Below, piece after piece: positions 18,477 to 26,953 of a DNA stretch of 57,181 bases (within the stretch, counting starts at the first letter, position 1; each line of letters starts with the position of its first letter). The translations under genes were made by a program, and so were the position numbers. The notes below the pieces were generated by a model. That model saw only the letters and a program-made list of their open reading frames with translations, did not search any database and was not told where the DNA came from. Origin of the DNA: Prevotella sp. (GTDB lineage: Bacteria > Bacteroidota > Bacteroidia > Bacteroidales > Bacteroidaceae); NCBI GenBank assembly GCA_017483185.1, contig JAFULM010000004.1:1-57181 (forward strand), written 5' to 3'.

Positions 18477-20678
18477 ATGGGAAAGAAAAAAGGAGGCAAA
18501 CTGCTGTCTAAAAATCAGGTCGGCGAAGCGTTGCTGAAGTTCTTTCAGTCACGTCCGAACGAGACTTTCAGTTTCAAACAGATATTCAAGGCTCTCAAAT
18601 TCACCACTCATCCGCTCAAGATGCTGGCCATCGACACGATGGAGGAGATGGCGTGGGACGACTTCCTGACGCGCGTGAGCGACAACAGCTATCGTCTGAA
18701 CACGGCCACACAGATACAGGAGGGCATCTTCCGCCGCAAGGCGAACGGCAAAAACAGCTTCATCCCTGCCGACGGCACGCTGCCGGTCTTTGTCGCCGAA
18801 CGCAACTCGATGTGGGCGCTCGACGGCGACCGCGTGCAGGTGACGTTCATGGCACGCCGCCAGAAGCACATCCGTGAGGCGATGGTGACAGCCATCATCA
18901 AGCGCGCCCACGACACGATGGTCGGCAAACTGCGCGTGGAGGACGACATGGCCTTCCTCGTGACACAGTCCAACATCTTCGCCAACGACATCATCATACC
19001 GCAAAACAAGCTCAAGGGCGGCAAGACCGGCCAGAAGGCCGTCGTCCGCGTCATCCGCTGGCCGGACGAAAACCATCGCAACATCATCGGCGAGGTCATC
19101 GACGTCTTGGGCGAACAGGGAGACAACGACGTCGAGATGCACGCCATCCTGGCCCAATACGGACTGCCGTATCGCTATCCGAAGGAGGTCGAAGAGGCCG
19201 CGGAGAAGATTTCGGCCGACATCACGCCGGAGGACATCGCCGAGCGCGAGGACTTCCGCGACGTCTTCACGTGCACCATCGACCCGCATGACGCCAAAGA
19301 CTTCGACGACGCGCTGTCGATAAGGAAGACGGAGACTGACGGTCTCTGGGAGGTCGGCGTCCATATCGCCGACGTGTCCCACTATGTCACCGAGGGTTCC
19401 GTCATCGACAAGGAGGCCGTCAAGCGCGCCACGAGTGTCTATCTCGTCGACCGCACCATACCGATGTTGCCCGAACGGCTCTGCAATTTCATCTGCTCGT
19501 TGCGCCCCGACGAGGAGAAACTGGCATACAGCGTGATATTCGAGATGGACGAAGAGGGCGAGATCAAAAACTGGCATCTGGCCCACACTGTCATCAAGAG
19601 CAACCGACGCTACGCCTACGAGGAGGTACAGACCATTCTCGAGCAGAACGGAGTGAAGGACGGAACGGGCCAACCCGCACCCGCTCCTGGACCGGACGGA
19701 TATGTCGGCGACAACGCTGCGGAGCTGATTCAGCTGGACCGATTGGCCAAGAAGCTGCGCGCGGCGAGGTTCCGGAACGGCGCGGTCAAGTTCGACCGCG
19801 AGGAACTGCGCTTCGACATCGACGAGAAGGGCAAACCCACGCGCTGCTACTTCAAGAAGTCGAAGGACGCCAACAAGCTCATCGAGGAGTTCATGCTTCT
19901 GGCCAACCGCACCGTCGCCGAAAGCATAGGCCGCGTCAAGAAGGGACAGAAGGCGAAGACCCTGCCCTACCGCATCCACGACCAGCCGGACCCGACGAAG
20001 CTCGAGACACTGCGCTCGTTTGTCGTCAAGTTCGGATATAAGATGAAGACGGCGGGCACGCGCGGTGCCATATCGAAGAGTCTCAACACTCTGCTTGACG
20101 AGTGCGCCGGACGAAACGAGCAGAAGCTCATCGAGACAGTGGCCCTCCGGGCGATGATGAAGGCGAAATACAGCATCCACAACATCGGCCACTACGGTCT
20201 GGCGTTCGACTATTACACCCACTTCACCTCGCCCATCCGCCGCTATCCCGACACGATGGTCCACCGTCTGCTCACCCGCTATCAGCAAGGCGGACGCTCG
20301 GCCAACAAGGACCACTACGAGGAGCTTTGCGAACACAGCAGCGAGATGGAGCAGATTGCTCAGAACGCCGAACGCGACTCCATCAAGTATAAGATGGTGG
20401 AGTTCATGTCCGACAAGCTGGGCGAGGTCTTCGACGCCCACATCAGCGGCATCCAGAGCTACGGCATCTACTGCGAGATCGACGAAAACCACTGCGAGGG
20501 CATGGTGTCACTCCACGATCTGGACGACGACTACTACGACTTTGACGAAAAGAACTACTGCCTCGTCGGACGCCGTCACCACAACAAATATCAGTTGGGC
20601 GACCCCGTGCGCATCCAGGTGGCCAAAGCCAACATCGAGAAGAAGCAGCTCGACTTCGTCATCGCCAAAACATGTTAG
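18477..20678 (+). CDS. rnr: Ribonuclease R (RNB family 3'-5' exoribonuclease)
   Basis: 733 residues from ATG 18477 (MGKKKGGKLLSK). An earlier in-frame start at 18369 lies inside the REP-like repeat and is rejected. Order of parts: a winged-helix-like region (about 10-75), cold-shock domains (about 85-240), the RNB catalytic domain with DPHDAKDFDDALS at about 266-278 holding the metal-binding aspartates, and a C-terminal S1 domain (about 640-725, KLGEVFDAHISGIQSYG). It degrades structured RNA. The stop codon merges with a heptanucleotide repeat that follows directly. Confidence 0.95.
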   Translation: MGKKKGGKLLSKNQVGEALLKFFQSRPNETFSFKQIFKALKFTTHPLKMLAIDTMEEMAWDDFLTRVSDNSYRLNTATQIQEGIFRRKANGKNSFIPADGTLPVFVAERNSMWALDGDRVQVTFMARRQKHIREAMVTAIIKRAHDTMVGKLRVEDDMAFLVTQSNIFANDIIIPQNKLKGGKTGQKAVVRVIRWPDENHRNIIGEVIDVLGEQGDNDVEMHAILAQYGLPYRYPKEVEEAAEKISADITPEDIAEREDFRDVFTCTIDPHDAKDFDDALSIRKTETDGLWEVGVHIADVSHYVTEGSVIDKEAVKRATSVYLVDRTIPMLPERLCNFICSLRPDEEKLAYSVIFEMDEEGEIKNWHLAHTVIKSNRRYAYEEVQTILEQNGVKDGTGQPAPAPGPDGYVGDNAAELIQLDRLAKKLRAARFRNGAVKFDREELRFDIDEKGKPTRCYFKKSKDANKLIEEFMLLANRTVAESIGRVKKGQKAKTLPYRIHDQPDPTKLETLRSFVVKFGYKMKTAGTRGAISKSLNTLLDECAGRNEQKLIETVALRAMMKAKYSIHNIGHYGLAFDYYTHFTSPIRRYPDTMVHRLLTRYQQGGRSANKDHYEELCEHSSEMEQIAQNAERDSIKYKMVEFMSDKLGEVFDAHISGIQSYGIYCEIDENHCEGMVSLHDLDDDYYDFDEKNYCLVGRRHHNKYQLGDPVRIQVAKANIEKKQLDFVIAKTC

Positions 20679-20855
20679 ATGGTAGATGTCAGATGGTAAA
20701 TGTTAGATGTCAGATGTTAAATGGTAGATGTCAGATGGAAATGTTAGATATTACCGGCCCTTTGCTGCCTAACATCTGACATCTGACATCTGACATCTAA
20801 CATCTAACATCTAACATTTAACATCTACCATTTACCATCTAACATTTACCATCTC
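20676..20855. repeat. Heptanucleotide repeat forming a long palindrome
   Basis: From the rnr stop codon on, about ten 7-nt units of the type ATGTYAG/ATGGTAR follow (to about 20748). After a 20-nt spacer, about twelve complementary units of the type CATCTRA/CATYTAC run from 20769 to 20855. The arms can pair in many registers. It is non-coding and forms one large hairpin downstream of rnr. Confidence 0.85.
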
Positions 20856-20920
20856 CCGTGTCATTATAATATCAAATATTTAACATTTCAAAAATCGCGA
20901 AAAAAGCGAAAAAACAACCT

Positions 20921-20947
20921 CGGCGGACGTTTTGTCCGCCGTTTTTT
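20921..20947 (+). terminator. Terminator distal to rnr
   Basis: CGGCGGAC (20921-20928) and GTCCGCCG (20934-20941) pair exactly around a GTTTT loop and are followed by six T. Confidence 0.8.
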
Positions 20948-20978
20948 GTGCTCCGGGATGACATTTTGACGACCGTCG

Positions 20979-21092
20979 CCGACCAACGGGGCCCTCCCGG
21001 GGTCGCAACGGGCACGCCGTCACACTCCAACGAGCACGCCGTTGTAATGCAACGGGGGCCCCGTTGCAACCCCGTAAGGGCCTTACGGCAAG
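20979..21092. repeat. GC-rich palindromic block, copy B
   Basis: ACGGGGCCCTCCCGGGGTCG, CAACGGGCACGCCGT, GAGCACGCCGTTG, CAACGGGGGCCCCGTTGCA and CCCCGTAAGGGCCTTACGGC follow one another. The flank after it (about 21238-21270) contains TAATTCTGAATTTTTAACAA, nearly repeated after copy D at about 49737-49760. No gene lies between it and the promoter at 21332. Confidence 0.75.
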
Positions 21093-21331
21093 ACCCGAAA
21101 CCGGCCGCGATTTTTCCAAGAAAGCCAAATCGTTGACTATCAACAACTTGCATGAAATCACGAAAAACACCAATTTTTTCGCAAAAATCCGTCCATCGCA
21201 GTGTCTTCACAATTTTTCGACAGTGTTTTGTCAATATAATTCTGAATTTTTAACAATTCGAGGAGCAACAAACAGACCGATTTCTCAAATGGCAATTCAT
21301 ATATAAAACAAATCGTTTTTATGGCCATTTT

Positions 21332-21362
21332 TTTGTTTTTACAAAATAAATGTGTAATTTTG
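21332..21362 (+). promoter_or_regulatory. Promoter of the STAS/HATPase-DUF4325-PIN cassette
   Basis: TTTG (21332-21335), a 19-nt spacer and TAATTTTG (21355-21362) match the Bacteroidetes consensus well. The predicted transcription start near 21369 leaves only about seven nucleotides before ATG 21376, so the first gene is almost leaderless. Confidence 0.75.
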
Positions 21363-21375
21363 CGTATATAATATT

Positions 21376-22272
21376 ATGTCCGAAGAAGTATTCATCTCAC
21401 AATATGTCACTGCCAACAAGACGGGCTACGAGTTCTTATCAGAATTCTACGAGTCAACAATGCAGACCGACTCCGAAAAAATCTATGTAGATTTCACATG
21501 GTGCAAGGAATTTGATGCAAATCTTTCCGCCGTCATGGGAGCTTTTTTGGACAAGCTGGCATACGACGGACACAACATATTCCTCAGGAGCCCCAAGTCT
21601 CCGGGAGTGAGACGGGCACTGTCAAGAAACAAATTTTTCAAGGCTTTCGACCTTGAGACAAAATATGAAGACCGTGAGAACTATATCGAATACCGGCGGT
21701 TTGGTGTGTCCGACACTTCGGCCTTCAAAGAGTATATCGGCACGGAACTCATACAGAAAAAGCGGTTTCCAAAGTGTTCGGAAAAGGCGAAATCGAAGAT
21801 TATCGAAAGTATATATGAGATCTTTGCCAATGCCGTCAGCCACGGCGGATGCAACAACGTCTACTGTTGTGGAGAAGTGCACACACGGGACGGCCGGACA
21901 ATGCTTGACCTGACTTTCGTAAACCTTGGTAGGTCTATCGTGGAAAACGTCAACAAATTCCTGATGGGCAAAGGAGCTGCTCCAATGAGCTCTTGTGAGA
22001 CACTGGAATGGGCTTTTGTCGAAGGAAACACGACCAAATCGATACCGGGAGGACTGGGACTGGCCATACTGAAAGAGTTTGTCGAAATGAATGACGGGAC
22101 AATACAGATGATATCAGGAGACGCCATGTTGGAGATAAAAGGCAAAGTCCCTACCGACACCGTCTTGAGCAAATGGTTTCCCGGCACGATAGTCACCGTA
22201 GAGTTCAACTGCGATGATGAGAAAGAATATATGCTGACGGACGAAGTTCCCGACAAAGACAACCTGTTTTAA
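21376..22272 (+). CDS. STAS-like/HATPase protein (GHKL ATP-binding)
   Basis: 298 residues, first gene of a three-gene cassette. Residues about 1-115 look like a STAS-type fold (DFTWCKEFDANLSAVMGAFL, then RSPKSPGVRRAL). Residues about 135-280 form an HATPase domain: the N box EIFANAVSHGG (E148, N152) and the lid motif PGGLGLAILKEFVEMNDG (224-241). The G1 box reads FVNLGRSI (182-189), so the usual ATP-contacting aspartate of DxGxG appears replaced by asparagine. No dimerisation/phosphorylation histidine domain is present, so this is not a sensor kinase; it is closest in layout to anti-sigma-factor kinases of the SpoIIAB/RsbW kind (inference). The next gene begins 21 nt downstream. Function unknown. 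Confidence 0.8.
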   Translation: MSEEVFISQYVTANKTGYEFLSEFYESTMQTDSEKIYVDFTWCKEFDANLSAVMGAFLDKLAYDGHNIFLRSPKSPGVRRALSRNKFFKAFDLETKYEDRENYIEYRRFGVSDTSAFKEYIGTELIQKKRFPKCSEKAKSKIIESIYEIFANAVSHGGCNNVYCCGEVHTRDGRTMLDLTFVNLGRSIVENVNKFLMGKGAAPMSSCETLEWAFVEGNTTKSIPGGLGLAILKEFVEMNDGTIQMISGDAMLEIKGKVPTDTVLSKWFPGTIVTVEFNCDDEKEYMLTDEVPDKDNLF

Positions 22273-22293
22273 GAACAACCTATACTTACGCTT

Positions 22294-22641
22294 ATGACCA
22301 AGATTGAAATAAACAAATTCATATCCCTCAACCAGGGAATAACCTCTGAGGAGGGACAACCCATCTACGAGAAAATCATGGACTGCCTTTCCAGGCAGGA
22401 GGATGTGACACTCGATTTCGATGGTGTGATGTTTCTGACCACAGCATTTCTCAATGTGGCCATCGGCACCCTATACAAAGACTACACCGGAGAACAGTTG
22501 CAGGCAAAGCTCCACATCGTCAACGCCAACGACGAAACAAAAGCCCGCATCAAGAAAGTGACGGACAACGCCAAAGCGTTCTACAATAACGAGGCGGAAT
22601 TTAATCAAACGGTTGAGGAGGTTCTCAATGGCAACATGTAA
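22294..22641 (+). CDS. STAS-like domain protein (DUF4325 type)
   Basis: 115 residues, one domain. VTLDFDGVMFLTTAFLNVAI (38-57) corresponds to the STAS/DUF4325 core strand and helix start, where anti-anti-sigma factors carry the Ser or Thr that is phosphorylated by their partner kinase; T49 and T50 are the candidates here. The C-terminal half (LHIVNANDETKARIKKV) continues the fold. It lies between an HATPase and a PIN nuclease gene, 21 nt after the first and overlapping the second by 14 nt, so translation is likely coupled. I infer that it is the switch partner of the upstream HATPase. Family assignment is from pattern memory. Confidence 0.78.
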   Translation: MTKIEINKFISLNQGITSEEGQPIYEKIMDCLSRQEDVTLDFDGVMFLTTAFLNVAIGTLYKDYTGEQLQAKLHIVNANDETKARIKKVTDNAKAFYNNEAEFNQTVEEVLNGNM

Positions 22642-23167
22642 AATTGCGAAGCACGAGGTATCACCCACTTACAGCTACATCTTCGACACAAACGTCTGGA
22701 TTTACATCTTTGCCCCCATCGCCGGAGTAAAACCACATAAGCAAAAAGAATACAGCCAACTGCTGAAAGACATCCGTTCAAGAGAAGCAACCATCTGGAT
22801 CAGTTCGCTCATCGTGTCCGAATATGTCAATGCAGTGCTCAGAATAGCCTTCAAACAATGGATGCACAGCAACAAACTATACACCGCGGACTTCAAGCAT
22901 GACTTTCGACCGACAGCAGAATACAAGGCAGCTCTCTCCGATGCCAAACTTCAAGTAAACGCGATACTTGGTATATGCGAACGCCGACCGGACGATTTCA
23001 ATCACATAGACGTCGGCAACATCATCGCTTCGATGAATACAACATCTTATGATTTTGGTGACGCAATGATTGCAAATGTATGCGAACGCAACAAAGAGAT
23101 ACATCTCGTCACCGATGACACTGACATCACTATGGCGGAAGTGCCTTTCAACGTCATCACGGCTTGA
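22628..23167 (+). CDS. PIN-domain protein (putative ribonuclease)
   Basis: 179 residues from ATG 22628, which follows a GAGGAGG Shine-Dalgarno-like sequence (22615-22621) by 6 nt; a TTG at 22613 would extend it by five residues and is less likely. The PIN acidic set is visible: D20 in YIFDTNVW, E65 in IVSEYVNA, D145 in FGDAMIAN, and D163/D164/D166 in VTDDTD. These coordinate the metal in VapC-type and rRNA-processing PIN nucleases, so activity is expected. No VapB-like antitoxin precedes it; instead the overlap with the STAS-like gene suggests control by that protein or by the HATPase (inference). It ends the cassette; no strong terminator is visible after it. Confidence 0.85.
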   Translation: MATCKIAKHEVSPTYSYIFDTNVWIYIFAPIAGVKPHKQKEYSQLLKDIRSREATIWISSLIVSEYVNAVLRIAFKQWMHSNKLYTADFKHDFRPTAEYKAALSDAKLQVNAILGICERRPDDFNHIDVGNIIASMNTTSYDFGDAMIANVCERNKEIHLVTDDTDITMAEVPFNVITA

Positions 23168-23311
23168 CCGTCATCACGGTGACAATCTCCGGTTTTTCTC
23201 CGCTATTCCCCGACATTTTGCGCAACGGATAGCGGTCCGGCGGATTTATCCGCCATTATTGCAATCCGAGGTTACAGCCATTCAATCATAAAGCAACAAG
23301 TAAAAGATTAT

Positions 23312-24760
23312 ATGACAAAACAATTACACCACATCGCTCTCTCCGCAGTGGCGCTACTCATGACTTTCGTCAGCAGCGCATGGGCGGCACCCGGCGTGGT
23401 CATCACACCGGAACAACTGACCGAAGACAACCTCGTGGCCATCGACCGGACGACGGCCGTATTCAAATTTACCGTCGAGGCGACCGAGCTACCGGCCGAC
23501 GCCCCCATCTATCTCACGGGCGGCGACGCGGCGTTCAGCCTCAACAGCACAGTCATACCGGCCGGAACATCGACGACGGAAATCATCGTGAGCGTCATGC
23601 CGACCTCGATGGGGACCCACAAGGGCGGTATCACGTTCGATTTTGACGCCATCAATCCGGAGTTGAACCAGAGTTATACGTTCTCCGTCAAAGCCTACGA
23701 CCCGGACCATCTGCCCGTCCTCACGCTCAGTCAGACCGAGGTGACGCTTGAGGCTAAGGTCGGCGAACGCACGGAGGCGACGGTAAAGCTGATGCCGGAC
23801 CACTGTTTCGACTACATCAACGTCAAGTCTGGCGAAGCCGTGGGCACGGGCATCATCATCGGAAGCACGCTCTATCTGCCCAACGTGGCCGAACAGAACG
23901 TCCGGCTGACATTCCAACCGAAGACGGCGGGCACGGTGACACAGACATTCACGTTCACCACCCTGCTCGGTTCGCCGGTCGTGCTCACCGTGATGGGCAA
24001 GGCAACAGGCGAAGAGGAACCTGAAGAGAAGGAGGGGGACGAGTTCAGACTGGATGCGTCCGCGCCGCTGACGACATACGTGCAGGACTTCGAGACCGTC
24101 GGCCGCAACCAGCCGTTGTCTCTCGACGGCTGGACCAACGTTGCCGAAAAGGGCACACGCGCATGGTGGGGCTACGTGACCGAAGGCGACGACGCTTTCA
24201 TGGCGGCCAAAGCGACACTCTATGACTCGAAAGTGGCAGAAGCGGACGGCACCGACGCGAGCATGCTGCTCGTCAGTCCGGCCCTTGACTATAAGAACGC
24301 GAAGAACCGTGTGCTGGACTTCCGTCTCATGGGCCAGTTCCTCCACGAAGGTCAGGCCGAGACGCTCGACATCTGTCTGATAGAGATGGTGGACGGCCAA
24401 CCGGCCGTATATCCTATGGGCGGTTTTGACATACCGGCCAAAGAGGACGAGAGCGGCACGTGGATACCATACACGGTGGACATGAGTCTGATTCCGGACA
24501 TGCCCGACGTGTTCTTCATCGGTTTCCGCCTGTCAGCCAAACGCAGTTCCGGTTCGACGGCGACATATTACATCGACGACTTCCGTTGGGGCTTGTCGGA
24601 AGGCTCCGGCATCACCACTGCCGTAACGGCCGACACAACTGACACGGCAGTATATAGCCTGCAAGGTGTCCGCGTGGCCGGCAACGCATCGCAGGAGACA
24701 CTCGGCCGACTTGCTCCGGGCATATATGTATCGGGTGGAAAGAAATTTGTTTTGAGATGA
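23312..24760 (+). CDS. Secreted protein with choice-of-anchor J-like domain and C-terminal sorting-like tail
   Basis: 482 residues. A signal peptide (to about residue 27, SSAWA) is followed by two beta-sandwich repeats of BACON/Ig-like character (about 28-235), an acidic linker (EEEPEEKEGDE), and a jelly-roll region (about 250-430) with VQDFETVG, LDGWTNVAEKG, LVSPALDYKNAKNRVLDF and YYIDDFRWG, typical of choice-of-anchor J/MAM-like domains. The tail YSLQGVRV and LAPGIYVSGGKKFVLR resembles the type A C-terminal signal used by the type IX secretion system of Bacteroidetes. Probably a surface or released adhesion or binding protein; no catalytic motif is seen. An intrinsic terminator follows. Confidence 0.8.
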   Translation: MTKQLHHIALSAVALLMTFVSSAWAAPGVVITPEQLTEDNLVAIDRTTAVFKFTVEATELPADAPIYLTGGDAAFSLNSTVIPAGTSTTEIIVSVMPTSMGTHKGGITFDFDAINPELNQSYTFSVKAYDPDHLPVLTLSQTEVTLEAKVGERTEATVKLMPDHCFDYINVKSGEAVGTGIIIGSTLYLPNVAEQNVRLTFQPKTAGTVTQTFTFTTLLGSPVVLTVMGKATGEEEPEEKEGDEFRLDASAPLTTYVQDFETVGRNQPLSLDGWTNVAEKGTRAWWGYVTEGDDAFMAAKATLYDSKVAEADGTDASMLLVSPALDYKNAKNRVLDFRLMGQFLHEGQAETLDICLIEMVDGQPAVYPMGGFDIPAKEDESGTWIPYTVDMSLIPDMPDVFFIGFRLSAKRSSGSTATYYIDDFRWGLSEGSGITTAVTADTTDTAVYSLQGVRVAGNASQETLGRLAPGIYVSGGKKFVLR

Positions 24761-24769
24761 AAAAGATGA

Positions 24770-24796
24770 AAAAAGCTCCCTGCGGGGAGCTTTTTT
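24770..24796 (+). terminator. Terminator after the secreted-protein gene
   Basis: AAAAAGCTCCC (24770-24780) and GGGAGCTTTTT (24785-24795) are perfect complements with a 4-nt loop and a U-rich end, 10 nt after the stop codon. Confidence 0.92.
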
Positions 24797-24827
24797 CATC
24801 TGACGACAGATTGCAGAACTCCCACAA

Positions 24828-24957
24828 GTAGGGTCGCGACCCGTCGCGACCGCCTCCTTGGCAACTGATTCAACGCGATCCGTTGGCTTATATGCACGTT
24901 CCATCAGGCGGTTGGTCTATGTGGCAAGGTGGCGGTCGCGACGGGTCGCGACCCTAC
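24828..24957. mobile_element. REP-bounded element, copy 1
   Basis: The ends are inverted copies of a unit starting GTAGGGTCGCGACCCG and finishing TCGCGACCGCC; each unit holds a GTAG head and a GGTCGCGAC/GTCGCGACC hairpin. The inverted ends even extend outward by CCCACAA/TTGTGGG (24821-24964). The interior (CAACTGATTCAACGCG, TTATATGCACGTTCC) is shared with copy 2 at 39401-39529 and loosely with copy 3 at 49775-49893. It has no coding capacity, so it resembles a MITE or a BIME-type REP pair. Confidence 0.8.
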
Positions 24958-24979
24958 TTGTGGGAATTCCGCAACGCCC

Positions 24980-26680
24980 TCATAAAAAAGGCCTCTCAAA
25001 CACCACCCTTTCCCCCGTCACCGGATGATCAAACTCCAGCCTTGCGGCATGGAGACAGAGGCGTTCGGCGGGCTGTCCGTAGAGCGGGTCGCCGACAATG
25101 GGACGCCCGAGACCGGCGGGATGGGCGCAATGGACGCGAAGCTGGTGAGTGCGGCCCGTGAGCGGATGGAGCTCCACGAGACTACGGCCAAGGACGTCGG
25201 TGGACAGCAGACGACACTCGGTCACGGCAGAACGGCCATGAACGGGGTCGACAACCTGACGCGGACGGTCTTGCGGGTCAGGACGGAGAGGAAGACTGAT
25301 GCGAATGGGAGCGTCGGACGGAATGGCAGGGGAAGACGGAACTACCGGCGAGAGCAGAGCCAAGTATGTCTTGCTGACGGTACGGGCGGCAAACTGGGCC
25401 TGCAGATTGTGGTATGCCGCCAGCGTCTTGGCCACAACGAGCAGTCCCGACGTGTCCATGTCAAGCCGGTGGACCATCATCGGGCCGTCGGCATCGGGAC
25501 AGTGCATACGCATGAGCGACAGCACAGAACGGCGGCGGCTACGCCCCGGAACGGAAAGCATGCCGGCAGGTTTGTTCACCACGACAATAGCAGTGTCTTC
25601 ATATACTATCTCCAACTGGCCACTATCGTCGGCAGTGAGCGGGTCCGGATCGACATCAAGACCACCGAGCATGTGGGTCAGAATCGGGAGACACTTGCCG
25701 CGACAGGCGGGATAGTAATGAAGATGGCGGCGTATCTCGGTGCGTAGAGACTCTCCCCACCAGAATTCGGCCATGCACAGCGGCCGCAAACCGCTACGGT
25801 AGGCCTGCTGAAGGAGTTTCGGAGCACAGCAGTCGCCTGCTCCGGAGGGCGGTATGGTGCCCGTGGCGGCAGCAAAAATATCCACGAGTGTGCGACTATG
25901 GCCGTCAGCATCCGACACTTCATATTGGGTGAAGAGCCAGCGTTGCAGCTCGTCGGACATACGGTGACGACGCTCGCGCAGTGCCGTGATCTGCCCGTCA
26001 TAGACAGCGAGGCGCTCTTCGGCTTCCGACGTGAGCCCGGCCCAATGTCGACGCAGCCGTTTCAACTCGGCTTTCTGATGCTGACTCTCGCGGACGAGTT
26101 GCGACTCGTCCGCACCGCTACGACGCTGCCGGTCACGCTCGAGTTTCGATTGGGCCATCATCTGCCGGTAGTCGTCGACAGCTTCGGCGGCCCGACGGCG
26201 CACGTCGGTCAGCGCCGAGACGGCCGCCATGCGCTCCGCAGACTGCTCGATGGCCGCGATACGGCGGTTGATGGCGGATATTTCGGCCTCACGGGTCTTG
26301 AAATAACCGTCCGGTTGCTGAGAGTCGAAGACCGGGGGAACGAACCACGGCCAGTCGTTGCGGCCGCCGATGAGACCGGAGTAGGCGGCAAGAAAGGCTG
26401 TCTGTCCGTCGGGACATTCGACGACCAGGACACCGAACATTTTTCCTCGCCCCACTTCCTCGTTCCAGACATTAGCCGTAGATTCGTCAACAGGCGACAC
26501 ACCGCTACGGCCGACGGTCTCGATGTGACGGCGGACTTCGGCAGCGGCGGCCACACAAAGCGGATGGGGCGTATAGCAGAAGGGATACGTGAAACGCTTC
26601 GGCGGCGCAACGGACGATTCCAAAGTATGGAGCCACGACGGACGGACGGCACCGGACAAGTGCTGATTGTTATCATTCAT
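24980..26680 (-). CDS. RluA-family pseudouridine synthase with long N-terminal region
   Basis: 566 residues from ATG 26680 (MNDNNQHLSG). A longer frame from 26752 is rejected because a TAACTTTG promoter box lies at 26695-26688 inside the extra part, which also makes the mRNA nearly leaderless. The C-terminal third (about 350-560) is the catalytic domain: IVVVNKPAGMLSVPG, then HRLDMDTSGLLVVAKT near 400-415 with the catalytic aspartate, and LHPLTGRTHQLRVH. Residues 100-300 include a helical, charged segment (VRRRAAEAVDDYR, QHQKAELKRLRR) of coiled-coil type. It modifies uridines in rRNA or tRNA; the target cannot be assigned. Confidence 0.9.
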   Translation of the reverse strand: MNDNNQHLSGAVRPSWLHTLESSVAPPKRFTYPFCYTPHPLCVAAAAEVRRHIETVGRSGVSPVDESTANVWNEEVGRGKMFGVLVVECPDGQTAFLAAYSGLIGGRNDWPWFVPPVFDSQQPDGYFKTREAEISAINRRIAAIEQSAERMAAVSALTDVRRRAAEAVDDYRQMMAQSKLERDRQRRSGADESQLVRESQHQKAELKRLRRHWAGLTSEAEERLAVYDGQITALRERRHRMSDELQRWLFTQYEVSDADGHSRTLVDIFAAATGTIPPSGAGDCCAPKLLQQAYRSGLRPLCMAEFWWGESLRTEIRRHLHYYPACRGKCLPILTHMLGGLDVDPDPLTADDSGQLEIVYEDTAIVVVNKPAGMLSVPGRSRRRSVLSLMRMHCPDADGPMMVHRLDMDTSGLLVVAKTLAAYHNLQAQFAARTVSKTYLALLSPVVPSSPAIPSDAPIRISLPLRPDPQDRPRQVVDPVHGRSAVTECRLLSTDVLGRSLVELHPLTGRTHQLRVHCAHPAGLGRPIVGDPLYGQPAERLCLHAARLEFDHPVTGERVVFERPFL

Positions 26681-26887
26681 GGCTGCAAAGTTACGCTTTT
26701 TTCCTGACTTTAAAAGCCGGGCCGGATGTAAGAGCACTGCCGGAACGAACAAAACAGGATTTATCCATAGTCATAGTCCGCTCATTTGAAAAGGGCAAGA
26801 ATAAGATACGTTTATTTTAAAATTGTTCTTTTTTTCCGTAATAATCTTAAATTTAAAAAGCAAAAAGACTTTCGTCGTGTCATTTCC

Positions 26888-26918
26888 TTTGTTGTCTCAT
26901 CGGAATATTCTATCTTTG
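26888..26918 (+). promoter_or_regulatory. Promoter of the export operon
   Basis: TTTG (26888-26891), a 19-nt spacer and TATCTTTG (26911-26918) fit the Bacteroidetes consensus. The start near 26925 lies about 30 nt before ATG 26954. Confidence 0.8.
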
Positions 26919-26953
26919 CAAGCAGTTTATAATTGACTACACATATTTATATT

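Noticed and set aside
20676-20855. Possible CRISPR array
   Set aside because: Units are 7 nt without spacers and form a palindrome; no cas gene is present.
21376-22272. Sensor histidine kinase
   Set aside because: There is an HATPase domain but no His-containing dimerisation domain, membrane helix or response regulator partner.
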